64,000 nucleotides of DNA, from positions 91,723 through 155,722 of the forward strand of contig NZ_JAUSSN010000012.1 in the NCBI RefSeq assembly GCF_030812335.1, given 5' to 3'. This DNA comes from Pseudarthrobacter oxydans (GTDB lineage Bacteria; Actinomycetota; Actinomycetes; Actinomycetales; Micrococcaceae). The stretch's first letter is position 1. Each line of letters starts with the position of its first letter. Of this stretch, positions 51,457 through 63,401 are shown piece by piece. Below the pieces are notes generated by a model, which had not been told where the DNA came from, searched no databases, and saw only the letters and a list, made by a program, of their open reading frames with translations. The translations under genes and the position numbers were made by a program.

Positions 51457-51514
51457 TCGAGTGCTCCACAACTGCCGTTTTGGACCTGCTAAACGGCAGT
51501 TGTGGAGCACTCGA
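51457..51514. repeat. Palindromic element, family F1, copy 3 (perfect 24-bp arms)
   Basis: Left arm 51457-51480 (TCGAGTGCTCCACAACTGCC then GTTT), 10-base loop 51481-51490, right arm 51491-51514, the exact complement. It lacks the accessory CGCAAGCTCGG module of copies 1 and 2. It ends 30 bp from the stop of purM (minus strand) and 17 bp after the VOC stop, so it may serve as a bidirectional terminator. Confidence 0.93.
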
Positions 51515-51544
51515 CGGGGGTTTAGATGAGGGTTTTAGCGGGGG

Positions 51545-52717
51545 TTAGGCGTAGGTGTTGACCAGCCGGACGGCGCCGCCGTCGACGCCCTTGGCGCCCT
51601 GGACGTAATCCGGTCCGGTCTTGACGATCGAGTCCGAGTTTTCCTCCACGGTACCCATGATCCAGGCCGGCAGCCCGCGCTCGTTGAGGCGGTTCACGGC
51701 GGCGTCGGCGGCCTCGGGGGAGACGATCGCCACCATACCCACGCCCAGGTTCAGGGTGCGCTCCAGATCGGCCAGCGGGACGTTGCCCAGCTCGGCGACC
51801 AGCCGGAAGATGGCCGGAAGCTGCCAGGTGGCGCGGTCCACGGTGGCCAGCAGGCCCTGCGGCAGGACGCGGGCCAGGTTGGCGGCGAGGCCGCCGCCGG
51901 TCACGTGGCTGAAGCCGTGCACGGCCTGGCCGGCTGCGGAGCCGTTCACCGGGAAGGTGCGGGCCAGGTCCAGGCAGTCGGCGGCGTAGACGCGGGTCGG
52001 TTCCAGGAGTTCCTCACCGAGGGTGCGGCTGAATTCGGAGACGTGGCGGTCCAGGGCCCAGCCGGCGTGGTTGATGACGCGGCGGACCAGGGAGTAGCCG
52101 TTGGAGTGCAGCCCGGAGGAGGCCATGCCGATCACGACGTCGCCGGCGCGGACGCGGTCCGGGCCCAGCAGGTCGGCGGCTTCGACAACACCGGTGGCGG
52201 CACCGGCGACGTCGTACTCGTGCTCGCCGAGCAGGCCCGGGTGCTCGGCGGTTTCGCCGCCCACCAGGGCGGTGCCGGCGACGGAGCAGGCGGCCGCGAT
52301 GCCGCGGACGATGTCCGCGATGCGTTCCGGGACCACCTTGCCGCAGGCGATGTAGTCGGTCATGTACAGCGGCTCGGCGCCCACCACGACGATGTCATCG
52401 ACCACCATGCCGACGAGGTCGAAGCCGATGGTGTCGTGGATGTCCATGGCCTGGGCGATGGCGACCTTGGTGCCGACGCCGTCGGTGGAGGTGGCCAGCA
52501 GCGGGCGCTTGTAGGTGAGCAGCCTGGAGACGTCGTAGAGGCCTGCGAAGCCGCCGACGCCGCCGATCACCGAGGAGTTGTGGGTCGCCTTGATGGCGCC
52601 CTTCATCAGTTCGACGGCGCGGTCGCCCGCTTCGACGTCGACGCCGGCGGAGGCGTAGGTGATGCCGACGGCGTTCTGGGCGGCGTTCATGTCAGCGGCC
52701 GGGGAGGCGGAAGTCAT
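51545..52717 (-). CDS. purM: Phosphoribosylaminoimidazole (AIR) synthetase
   Basis: Fifth step of purine synthesis: FGAM + ATP to AIR. 390 residues, slightly longer than E. coli PurM. ITYASAGVDVEAGDRAVELM near 19-38, substrate/ATP motif LATSTDGVGTKVAIAQAMD near 75-93, VGGETAEHPGLL near 155-166, FSHVTGGGLAANLARVL near 270-286. Overlaps the purF stop by 4 bp (ATGA) and is therefore in the purF-purM operon. Confidence 0.96.
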   Translation of the reverse strand: MTSASPAADMNAAQNAVGITYASAGVDVEAGDRAVELMKGAIKATHNSSVIGGVGGFAGLYDVSRLLTYKRPLLATSTDGVGTKVAIAQAMDIHDTIGFDLVGMVVDDIVVVGAEPLYMTDYIACGKVVPERIADIVRGIAAACSVAGTALVGGETAEHPGLLGEHEYDVAGAATGVVEAADLLGPDRVRAGDVVIGMASSGLHSNGYSLVRRVINHAGWALDRHVSEFSRTLGEELLEPTRVYAADCLDLARTFPVNGSAAGQAVHGFSHVTGGGLAANLARVLPQGLLATVDRATWQLPAIFRLVAELGNVPLADLERTLNLGVGMVAIVSPEAADAAVNRLNERGLPAWIMGTVEENSDSIVKTGPDYVQGAKGVDGGAVRLVNTYA

Positions 52718-54399
52718 ACGGGCTCTTTCTTGTCGGCAGCAATGGTTCGATCAATGCGATCGTCATCGGTGAGCAGTTCTTCGAATTCGGCGTCCGGGCC
52801 CGGATCGCAGCCGGTGGCGCCGGACTTCTCGGCCGGATCCTCGTCGGCGCTGAAACCGGCGGCCGCCTCGGCGGCGGTTTCCGACGCTGCGGCGCCGAGG
52901 GCGGCATCTCCGGCAGCAGCGGGGAGCCCGCCGAGGTCGGTGCGTTCGAGCAGGTTCTTGCCCAGCTTGTCGGCGCCCGGGAGCTCGATCGGGTACTTGC
53001 CGGTGAAGCAGGCGGTGCAGAGACGTTCGCGCGGCTGCTGGGTGGCGCCGATCATGCCGTCTTCAGAGATGTAGGCCAGGGAGTCGGCGCCGATGGCCTG
53101 GGTGATCTCCTCGACGGTGGCGCCGTTGGCAATCAGCTCAGCCCGGGAAGCGAAGTCGATGCCGTAGAAGCACGGCCACTTCACCGGCGGGGAGGAAATC
53201 TTGATGTGGACGCTGGCGGCGCCGGCCTCACGGAGCATCCGGACGATCGCGCGCTGCGTGTTACCGCGGACGATCGAGTCATCCACCACCACGACCCGCT
53301 TGCCGCGGATCACGGATTCCAGCGCATTGAGCTTGAGCCGGATGCCCAGCTGGCGCAGCGTCTGCGAGGGCTGGATGAAGGTGCGGCCGACGTAGGAGTT
53401 CTTCACAAAACCGTGCGCGAAGGGGATGCCGGATTCCTCGGCGTAGCCGACGGCGGCAGGGGTGCCGGATTCCGGCACCGGAATGACGATGTCCGCTTCC
53501 TGGGTGTTCTCGCGGGCCAGCTGGCGGCCCATTTCCACGCGGGACTCGTACACCGAGCGGCCTGCGATGGAGGCGTCCGGGCGGGCGAGGTAGACGTATT
53601 CGAAGACGCAGCCGGCCGGCGTCGCCTCGGCGAAGCGCTGGGAGCGGACGCCGTCCTCGTCGATCGCGATGAACTCGCCGGGCTCGATTTCGCGGATGAA
53701 GCTGGCGCCGACGGTGGCGAGGGCGGACTGCTCGGAGGCGACCACCCAGCCGCGCTCCAGCCGGCCCAGGCAGAGCGGGCGGACGCCGTACGTGTCGCGG
53801 GCCGCGTAGAGGGTGCCTTCATCCATGAAGACAAAGCAGAAGCCGCCCTTGATCTTGGGCAGCAGCTCCATGGCGGTCTGTTCGAGCGACTTGCCCTCTT
53901 CGCCCTCCAGGAGCGCGGTGACGAGGGCCGTGTCCGAGGTGTTGCCCTGCTTCATCTCGCCGCTGAGCTGGCCGCCGTTGCGGCCCTCGATCAGGGCCTT
54001 GAGCTCGGCGGTGTTGGTCAGGTTGCCGTTGTGGGCCAGGGCCACGGTACCTGTGGCGGTGGCGCCCAGGGTGGGCTGCGCATTAGCCCAGTGGCTGGCG
54101 CCGGTGGTGGAGTAACGGCAGTGGCCGACGGCCAGGTGCCCGGTCAGGGTGTTAAGCGTGGTCTCGTCGAAGACCTGGGAAACGAGGCCCATGTCCTTGT
54201 AGACGTTGATCCGCTTGCCGTCACTGGTTGCTATACCAGCCGACTCCTGACCGCGGTGCTGTAGTGCATACAGCCCGTAATAGGTGAGTTTTGCAACCTC
54301 TTCGCCGGGAGCCCAGACCCCGAAGACGCCGCAAGCGTCCTGAGGGCCTTTTTCGCCAGGGAGGAGATCATGAGAAAGTTTTCCATCGCCGCGTGCCAC
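52714..54399 (-). CDS. purF: Amidophosphoribosyltransferase
   Basis: First committed step of purine synthesis: PRPP + glutamine to phosphoribosylamine. 561 residues. A 22-residue propeptide precedes catalytic Cys23 (DACGVFGVWAPGEE), so it is self-processed. Glutaminase motif VGHCRYSTTGASHWANAQP near 92-110, PRPP motif VVVVDDSIVRGNTQRAIVRM near 375-394. Cys residues later in the sequence (RLCTACFTGKYP) match Fe-S ligands of the B. subtilis type. The C-terminal 70 residues are an acidic, Ala-rich extension. GTG 54399 start. Confidence 0.96.
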   Translation of the reverse strand: MARGDGKLSHDLLPGEKGPQDACGVFGVWAPGEEVAKLTYYGLYALQHRGQESAGIATSDGKRINVYKDMGLVSQVFDETTLNTLTGHLAVGHCRYSTTGASHWANAQPTLGATATGTVALAHNGNLTNTAELKALIEGRNGGQLSGEMKQGNTSDTALVTALLEGEEGKSLEQTAMELLPKIKGGFCFVFMDEGTLYAARDTYGVRPLCLGRLERGWVVASEQSALATVGASFIREIEPGEFIAIDEDGVRSQRFAEATPAGCVFEYVYLARPDASIAGRSVYESRVEMGRQLARENTQEADIVIPVPESGTPAAVGYAEESGIPFAHGFVKNSYVGRTFIQPSQTLRQLGIRLKLNALESVIRGKRVVVVDDSIVRGNTQRAIVRMLREAGAASVHIKISSPPVKWPCFYGIDFASRAELIANGATVEEITQAIGADSLAYISEDGMIGATQQPRERLCTACFTGKYPIELPGADKLGKNLLERTDLGGLPAAAGDAALGAAASETAAEAAAGFSADEDPAEKSGATGCDPGPDAEFEELLTDDDRIDRTIAADKKEPV

Positions 54400-54464
54400 T
54401 GGTCGATTATCTCACGTTGTGCGCTATGACTTTCCCGGCGGCCCGTTTATGACCTGCGGGCCGC

Positions 54465-54809
54465 TCAGGCCCCCGGCTGGTCTCCGGTGTCGGGCAAGGA
54501 ATCGGGAACGGATTCGACGACGGCGCGCTGCGCCCTGCGGACGCTCAGGCGGTCCAGAATGAGCGCCGCGGCGCCGCCGAGGATGACGCCGCCCGCGCCG
54601 CACAGGATCATAAAGAAACCGAAGACGGCGCCGGCGTCGTAGGCTTCATCGCCCGGGAGTCCGTAGGCGAGGAAGGCGGCCACGCCGAAGCCCAGGAGCC
54701 CGCCCAGGACCAGGAACGGCACGTACTTCGGCGCCCGGCGCACGGTGACTTCGCGCCGTTCGGGGAGGTGCTGCTCGCCTGCGGTGCCGGGGTTTTCGGG
54801 GGTAGACAT
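54465..54809 (-). CDS. Small membrane protein, function unknown
   Basis: 114 residues from ATG 54809 (MSTPENPGTAGEQHL). Two membrane spans: about 29-50 (YVPFLVLGGLLGFGVAAFLA) and 60-88 (GFFMILCGAGGVILGGAAAL). C-terminus polar. Lies 65 bp upstream of purF on the same strand, a position often held in actinobacteria by a small DUF-type membrane protein; I do not recognise the family with certainty. Confidence 0.7.
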   Translation of the reverse strand: MSTPENPGTAGEQHLPERREVTVRRAPKYVPFLVLGGLLGFGVAAFLAYGLPGDEAYDAGAVFGFFMILCGAGGVILGGAAALILDRLSVRRAQRAVVESVPDSLPDTGDQPGA

Positions 54810-54910
54810 GCCGTTAAGCCTACTGCCCCGCCAGCCATTGCTCCGGCCGGGGCGGCGGGGGCACACTAGGGGGTGGGGGAGGGTGCGGTCCGGGCGTAAG
54901 GAGTCGCACC

Positions 54911-55759
54911 ATGTCAGTCACAGCGGACAGCATCCGTGACCAGCAGCGCAAAATCTGGGACGAATTCGCGGCGGGCTGGCAGAAATGGGACGCCGAACTG
55001 CTCGGCTGGCACGGCCCGTTTGGCGACGCCATGATTGAGGAGGCGCGGCTGCAGCCGGCTGCCTCGGTGCTGGACGTTGCGTCAGGGACGGGGGAGCCCG
55101 GGCTGACGGCGGCGGCGCTGGTGCCGGACGGCCAGGTGGTCCTGACCGACATTTCACCCGGCATGCTCAAGGTGGCTGAGCTCAAAGCGTCGGCCAGGGG
55201 CCTTCACAACGTGCGCTTCGAGGTCTGTGATGCCGCCGCCCTGCCGCTGGAAGACGAATCCTTCGACGCGGTGTTTTGCCGCTTCGGGTTCATGTTTTTC
55301 CCTGCGGTCTCGCCCGCGCTTCGGGAGATGATCCGGACGACCAGGCCCGGGGCGCGGATAACGGCTGCCGTGTGGGGCCGTGCCGCGGAAAACCCGTGGG
55401 CCAGCCTGATCCTGGGCACACTGGCCCGCCACACGGAACTCCCGCCGCCGCCGCCGGGGACACCGGGGTTGTTCCGGTATTCCGCGGCAGGGCTGATGTC
55501 CCGCATGTTCCGCGAGGCCGGCCTGGTCGACGTCAGCGAACGGAAAATCAGTACGGACCTGGTGCACGAATCCCCGGAACGCTACTGGGAGTTCATGACC
55601 GAGATCGCGACCACCGTGGCGATGGGCCTGGCCAGGTCGGATGCGGAATCCCGGGAGCTGATCCGCTCCGACGTCTTCCAGTTGCTGGGCCGCTACGAGC
55701 ACGACGGCGCCATCCGGCTCCGCTCCTCGGCCACGATCGTGGCGGGGACCCGGGCCTAG
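54911..55759 (+). CDS. Class I SAM-dependent methyltransferase
   Basis: 282 residues. Motif I VLDVASGTGEPGLTAAAL near 54-71, acidic strand-2 end VVLTDIS near 80-86, DAAALPLEDESFDAVFCRFG near 108-127, PGARITAAVWG near 151-161. The UbiE/Coq5-like pattern suggests a small-molecule methyltransferase. ATG 54911 has AAGGAG 13 bp upstream. Substrate unknown. Confidence 0.9.
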   Translation: MSVTADSIRDQQRKIWDEFAAGWQKWDAELLGWHGPFGDAMIEEARLQPAASVLDVASGTGEPGLTAAALVPDGQVVLTDISPGMLKVAELKASARGLHNVRFEVCDAAALPLEDESFDAVFCRFGFMFFPAVSPALREMIRTTRPGARITAAVWGRAAENPWASLILGTLARHTELPPPPPGTPGLFRYSAAGLMSRMFREAGLVDVSERKISTDLVHESPERYWEFMTEIATTVAMGLARSDAESRELIRSDVFQLLGRYEHDGAIRLRSSATIVAGTRA

Positions 55760-55767
55760 GCGGTTTC

Positions 55768-55861
55768 CGCGGCGCTTTCGGACGGGCGCGGCGCGGATCC
55801 GGGTGCGCGCGTCCGAAAGCGCCGCGCAATCCTAGATGCCTAGTCGTCCGAAAGCGCCGCG
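55768..55861. repeat. Repeat family F4: three copies of GTCCGAAAGCGCCGCG next to bcp
   Basis: One inverted copy at 55768-55783 and two direct copies at 55811-55826 and 55846-55861, the direct copies both followed by CAATC. First and second form a palindrome with a 27-bp loop. A CTAGATGCC word at 55832-55840 and again at 55876-55884 (the bcp stop and last codons) suggests that the repeat copied the bcp 3' end. Confidence 0.75.
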
Positions 55862-55875
55862 CAATCGCCAGGTGC

Positions 55876-56355
55876 CTAGATGCCGAGCTCGTCCTTCAGC
55901 GCCGCGACGTGGCCCTGCGCCTTGACCTGGTACTGCGCCAGCGTCACTTTGCCCTCGGGGTCGAGCACCACGGTGGAGCGGACGATCCCTTCGGTGACCT
56001 CGCCGTTGACCAGCTTCTCGCCCCAGGCGCCGTAGGCCAGGGCCACGGAGTGGTCCTCGTCGGCGAGTAGCGGGAAGGTCAGGGCGAAGTCGCCGGTGAA
56101 GTGCGCCAGTGCTTCCGGCGCATCGGGGGAGATCCCCAGCACTTCATAGCCGGAACCCTGCAGGGATGCCAGGTTGTCGCGGAAATCGCAGGCTTCGGTG
56201 GTGCAGCCCGGGGTGGCGGCCTTCGGGTAGAAGTACACGATGACGTTCTTGCCGCGGTAGTCGGCCAGCGCGACCTTCTGTCCCGCGGCGTCCGGAAGCG
56301 TGAAGTCCGGGGCTGGGGTTCCGGGCTGGAGTTTGATGGTCAGCTGGGGGCTCAT
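55876..56355 (-). CDS. bcp: Thioredoxin-dependent peroxiredoxin (Bcp/PrxQ)
   Basis: Reduces peroxides in the cytosol. 159 residues. Peroxidatic Cys in the motif KAATPGCTTEACDFRD near 45-60 with the resolving Cys five residues later, the PrxQ arrangement. GISPDAPEALAHF follows. ATG 56355 (MSPQLTIKLQ) is chosen; the frame upstream belongs to the regulator gene's region. Its stop codon lies inside a repeat-like word shared with F4. Single gene. Confidence 0.95.
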   Translation of the reverse strand: MSPQLTIKLQPGTPAPDFTLPDAAGQKVALADYRGKNVIVYFYPKAATPGCTTEACDFRDNLASLQGSGYEVLGISPDAPEALAHFTGDFALTFPLLADEDHSVALAYGAWGEKLVNGEVTEGIVRSTVVLDPEGKVTLAQYQVKAQGHVAALKDELGI

Positions 56356-56435
56356 GGGGGTTCCTTCGGGGTCTGTGAGGGGTTCGTTCGCGGAGTTATG
56401 CGGATAAAGCGGTCTGACGATGCACAACCACGGGT

Positions 56436-57092
56436 TCAGATGCTGTATTCCGCCGGCCCGCGCACCTTGGTGTGGGGCCCGGGCATAAACCGGTAGCCGC
56501 CGCCGCGGACCGTGGCGATCGCGCGCCGCCCGCCCCGCAGCTTGCGCCGCACCCGGCCCACGTACACATCGATGGACCGGGACGCTGCCGCGGGGGAATC
56601 GAAGGATTCGAGAAACAGCCGCAGCTCTTCCCGGCTCACGGTGTGCGAACAATTCTCCACCAGGTACCGCAGCAGCTTGAACTCGACGCCGGTCAGCGGC
56701 ACCCGCTGCCCGTCCAGCCGCACCTCGCTCGCGGCAAGGTCCACCGACACCAGGCTGCCGGGCCCGGGCGACGGCGTCACGTGGGCGACGCCGCCGTCGG
56801 CCTCCTGCGGGGAGTCCTCCGCAGGGGACGGCGACGGCACCGGGGTCCCACCGTCGGCGGTGGTAGCAGCCCCGCGGACGGGCCAGACCTCTACGTCCGC
56901 CCCCGGGGCAATCTTCAGGGCGCGCGCCAGCAGCAGCTGGGCGGCCCGCGCCATTCCGGCGTCATCGAGATCCCGGCCCTCGCCCGGCGTCACCCAGACG
57001 GCCAGACCGTGCGCCAGGAGCCGCGGTCCGGACGCCGGACCCGGCTCCCGGCGCGTATATATGCCTCGTGGGGAATGGGCTTCGGGTGCCAC
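56436..57092 (-). CDS. Orphan OmpR/PhoB-type winged-helix regulator
   Basis: 218 residues. The C-terminal DNA-binding domain (about 120-208) has the OmpR/PhoB pattern: VDLAASEVRLDGQRVPLTGV, FKLLRYLVENCSHTVSREEL, DVYVGRVRRKL and TVRGGGYRF. No receiver domain; the N-terminal 115 residues are a short domain and Pro-rich linker, so the input is not phosphorylation. GTG 57092. It follows allB with 8 bp between, downstream of the glyoxylate operon, and could regulate it, but this is inference. Confidence 0.85.
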   Translation of the reverse strand: MAPEAHSPRGIYTRREPGPASGPRLLAHGLAVWVTPGEGRDLDDAGMARAAQLLLARALKIAPGADVEVWPVRGAATTADGGTPVPSPSPAEDSPQEADGGVAHVTPSPGPGSLVSVDLAASEVRLDGQRVPLTGVEFKLLRYLVENCSHTVSREELRLFLESFDSPAAASRSIDVYVGRVRRKLRGGRRAIATVRGGGYRFMPGPHTKVRGPAEYSI

Positions 57093-57100
57093 GGAAACCG

Positions 57101-58436
<1,336 letters not shown>

Positions 58437-58444
<8 letters not shown>

Positions 58445-59621
58445 TCAGGCTCTCCTTGCTCGTGGCCGTTTGGCCGGCGCCCGGCGCCGCCAGCTGCAGG
58501 CCGATGTTCCGTCCGAGGCGTTCCAGCAGCGCTGCCGCCTCCGATATACATGTGTCTACATTGCTTTCGAGCTCCGTCAAAGCATGGACCTCGCGGAACC
58601 CGGAAGCCGTGAGCTGTTCAGGGCCCAGCGTGGTGCGTCCGCAGACGGCGATGACCGGGATGCCGGCGCGCGCCGCCGCCCGCGCAACCCCCAGCGGGGT
58701 TTTGCCCAGCAGGCTTTGTTCGTCCAGGCTGCCTTCGCCGGTGATCACCAGACCGGCACCGGCCAGGCGCGCCTCCAGTTCAGTGAACTCGAGGACGACG
58801 TCGATGCCCGGCCGGCGCGTGGCCGCCAGGGCCGCGATCGCGGCGTAGCCCACCCCGCCGGCCGCCCCGGCGCCCGGGGCCTGTACGGCCTTGACCGCCC
58901 GTGGCCCGAGTTCCCGCGCCAGCACGTCCGCAAAATGGGCCAGCGCGGCGTCGAGTGCGTCCACGTCCGCCGGGCTGGCGCCCTTCTGCGGTCCGAAGAC
59001 CGCCGCGGCACCCTCGGCGCCGAGCAGCGGGTTGTCGACGTCGCTGGCGAGCACAAAGCGTGTCTCGTCCAGCCTCGGGTCGAAGCCGGTGAAGTCGATC
59101 CGGTCCAGCCGGGCGAGGGCGGCGCCGCCGGGCGGCAGCTCGCGGCCCGCGCTGTCGAGGAAGCGGGCGCCGAGGCCCTGCAGGACGCCGGCGCCGCCGT
59201 CGGTCGTGGCGCTGCCGCCCACGCCGAGGACGATCTGCCGGCAGCCCGCATCCAGGGCCGCGCGGACCAGCTCTCCGGTGCCCAGGCTCGTGGCGCCGGT
59301 GGCGCTGGCCGAGTCCGGGCCGCTGCCGGGCAGGACCGCCAGCCCGGAGGCGGCCGCCATCTCGATGACCGCCTCCCGGCCGCGGACTGCGAAGTCGGCG
59401 GTCAGCGGTTCCCCGGTGGGTCCGGTCACGACGGCGCTGCGGCGGGAGAAGCCGGACCCGACGGCGGCGTCCAGGGTGCCTTCGCCGCCGTCGGCCACCG
59501 GAATCAGGAGGACGTCCAGGTTGGAGCCCGTGGCCGCCTGCAGTCCCGCCGCCAGGTGCCGGGCTACGTCGGGTGCGGAGAGCGAGCCCTTGAACTTGTC
59601 CGGAGCTATGACAACGCGCAT
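58437..59621 (-). CDS. glxK: Glycerate kinase (GarK/GlxK family)
   Basis: Phosphorylates glycerate to 2-phosphoglycerate, linking the glyoxylate branch to glycolysis. 394 residues. Family start VVIAPDKFKGSLSAPDVARH near 3-22, ADGGEGTLDA near 44-53, GVGGSATTDGGAGVLQGLGA near 137-156, ITGEGSLDEQSL near 288-299. Stop overlaps allB; start is 3 bp after the gcl stop. Confidence 0.95.
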
Positions 59622-59624
59622 GTC

Positions 59625-61415
<1,791 letters not shown>

Positions 61416-61510
61416 GGTGTACTCCTTGGAAGTCTGTTTTTGGGTGTGCTGAAGGAAGTCCCGGCGAACCGTCGCGGGCACCTTTTTTTGTGGGGCGGGG
61501 GGAGTCGGCG

Positions 61511-61527
61511 TCGTAATTCACGACGGC
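61511..61527. promoter_or_regulatory. Short palindrome in the glxR-gcl gap
   Basis: CGTCGTAATTCACGACG: 6-bp arms CGTCGT and ACGACG around AATTC. Sits in the 180-bp gap between glxR and gcl; it could be an RNA hairpin that tunes expression or an operator. A T7 run lies at 61483-61489. Nothing else is recognisable in the gap. Confidence 0.4.
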
Positions 61528-61595
61528 GGCCGGCGTGTCCGTGTCGAAGTGCCCCCGGAAGGGCGGTCGGGACGGGCGGTGGGGCTGCGGCCGGG

Positions 61596-62474
61596 CTAGT
61601 GGCGGCCGCTGAGCTGCAGGACCTGCTTGAAGAGTCCGGAGTGGTCCAGTCCGCCGTCGCCCTGGTTGACGCTGGCCGCGACGAGCTGCGCGACGACGGC
61701 GCCCAGGGGTACGGCGACGTGGGCTTCGCGGGCGGCCGAGGTGACGATGCCCAGGTCCTTGTGGTGCAGGGCCAGGCGGAAGCCGGGGTCGAAGTTGCGG
61801 TCGAGCATCTTCTGGCCCTTCTGGTCCAGGACCTTCGAGCCGGCCAGGCCCCCGCCGAGGACCTTGAGGGCCGCGTCCGTGTCGACGCCGTAGGCCTCGA
61901 GGAAGGCGATGGCCTCGGCCAGGACCTCGATGTTGACGGCGACGATCAGCTGGTTGGCTGCCTTGACGGTCTGGCCGGAGCCGGACGGGCCGACGTGGAC
62001 GATGGTTTTGCCCACCGCGGTGAGGACATCCTGGGCGGCCTCGAAATCCGCGGCCTCGCCGCCCACCATGATGGACAGTGCGGCGTCGATGGCGCCTTGT
62101 TCGCCGCCGGACACGGGGGCGTCCAGTGCGCGGAGGCCGGCGGCTTTGGCGTCGTCGGCGAGGCGCTTGGCAACGTCCGGGCGGATGCTGCTGGCATCGA
62201 TCCACAGCGTGCTCGGCCTGGCGTGGGCGAACACGCCGTCGGGGCCGCTGACGACGCCCTCGACGTCGGGGGAGTCCGGCACCATGGTGAGAACGACGTC
62301 GGCGTCCTTGACGGCGTCGGCGATGCTGGTGGCACCGCGGCCGCCTTCGGAGGCCAGCTTGTCGATCTTGTCCTGGCTGCGGTTGAAGCCGGTGACGGTA
62401 TGGCCGGCGTTGACCAGGTTGATGGCCATGGGCAGGCCCATGATTCCGAGTCCGATGACTGCAACGTTGCTCAT
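61596..62474 (-). CDS. glxR: 2-hydroxy-3-oxopropionate (tartronate semialdehyde) reductase
   Basis: NAD(P)H-dependent reduction of tartronate semialdehyde to glycerate. 292 residues, beta-hydroxyacid dehydrogenase family. Rossmann motif GLGIMGLPMAINLVNAG near 8-24, DAPVSGGEQGAIDAALSIM near 117-135, catalytic Lys in GQTVKAANQLIVAVNIEVLA near 166-185 (GxxxKxxN). ATG 62474 with AAGGAACC upstream. Second gene of the operon. Confidence 0.95.
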   Translation of the reverse strand: MSNVAVIGLGIMGLPMAINLVNAGHTVTGFNRSQDKIDKLASEGGRGATSIADAVKDADVVLTMVPDSPDVEGVVSGPDGVFAHARPSTLWIDASSIRPDVAKRLADDAKAAGLRALDAPVSGGEQGAIDAALSIMVGGEAADFEAAQDVLTAVGKTIVHVGPSGSGQTVKAANQLIVAVNIEVLAEAIAFLEAYGVDTDAALKVLGGGLAGSKVLDQKGQKMLDRNFDPGFRLALHHKDLGIVTSAAREAHVAVPLGAVVAQLVAASVNQGDGGLDHSGLFKQVLQLSGRH

Positions 62475-62541
62475 GATGGTTCCTTTACTGAAGTCTTTGA
62501 GTGCGGGTGTGCTGCTGTGCCGCGGTGGGTGCGGGTGGGGA

Positions 62542-63342
62542 CTACTGCGCGACGCGCTGGCGGATGGCCCAGGCGAAGGCAGTTTCCGCCGGTTCCTTGT
62601 ACTCGAGGCCGATGTAGCCCTCGTAGCCGAGTTGGCGGCTGCGGGCGATCCATTCGCCGAGGGGAAGCTCGCCGGTTCCGGGAGCCCCGCGGCCGGGGTT
62701 GTCGGCGATCTGGATGTGGCCGAAGTCCTTGGCGTGCTTTTCGATGACGGCGGCGACGTCGTCCCCGTTGACCGAGAGGTGGTAGAAATCGGCGAGGAGC
62801 TTGATGTTCCCCGCACCGGTTTCCTGCGCCACGCGGGCGATGACCCGGAGGGCGTCGTCGGCGGTGAGGAGCGGGTACCGGGGGGCGCCGCTGACCGGTT
62901 CGAGCAGCACGGTGCCACCGATGCCGGCGACGCCTGCGGCGGCGGCCGCGAGGTTTTCGACCGCCAGTTCGTCCTGCGCCTCCGGGGTGTGCCCGTCCTG
63001 CCGGTTGCCGTAGAGGGCGTTGAAGGAGGTGCAGCCGAGACGTCCGCCGATGCCGGAGACCACGTCGATGTTGTCTTTGAACTCGGAGCTGCGGCCTACC
63101 CAGGACACGAGGCCGCGGTCGCCGCCCGGCATGTCGCCGGCGTTGAAGTTGAGGCCGGTGAGCTGGACCCCGGCGTCGGTGATGGCCTGCTCGAAGCGGG
63201 TGATCTCGGCGTCGGCGGGCACCGACGCCGCGAAGGGCCACCAGAACTCGACGGCGTCGAAGCCGGCGGCCTTGGCCGCGGCGGGCCGCTCGAGGAGGGG
63301 CAGTTCGGTCAGCAGGATGGAGCAGTTCACGGTGTACGTCAT
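62542..63342 (-). CDS. hyi: Hydroxypyruvate isomerase
   Basis: Interconverts hydroxypyruvate and tartronate semialdehyde. 266 residues, xylose-isomerase-like TIM barrel: VNCSILLTELPLLERPAAAK near 5-24, FDAVEFWWPFA near 28-38, LLEPVSG near 145, HIQIADNPGRGAPGTGE near 205-221, YIGLEYKEPAETAFAW near 240-255. First gene of the operon; the operator is 60-95 bp upstream. Confidence 0.94.
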   Translation of the reverse strand: MTYTVNCSILLTELPLLERPAAAKAAGFDAVEFWWPFAASVPADAEITRFEQAITDAGVQLTGLNFNAGDMPGGDRGLVSWVGRSSEFKDNIDVVSGIGGRLGCTSFNALYGNRQDGHTPEAQDELAVENLAAAAAGVAGIGGTVLLEPVSGAPRYPLLTADDALRVIARVAQETGAGNIKLLADFYHLSVNGDDVAAVIEKHAKDFGHIQIADNPGRGAPGTGELPLGEWIARSRQLGYEGYIGLEYKEPAETAFAWAIRQRVAQ

Positions 63343-63401
63343 GGTGTGTTCTTTCCGGTGCGGGCGGGAGCTGGAGGAGTGGCTTCCTTGCTACTCTCAA
63401 C

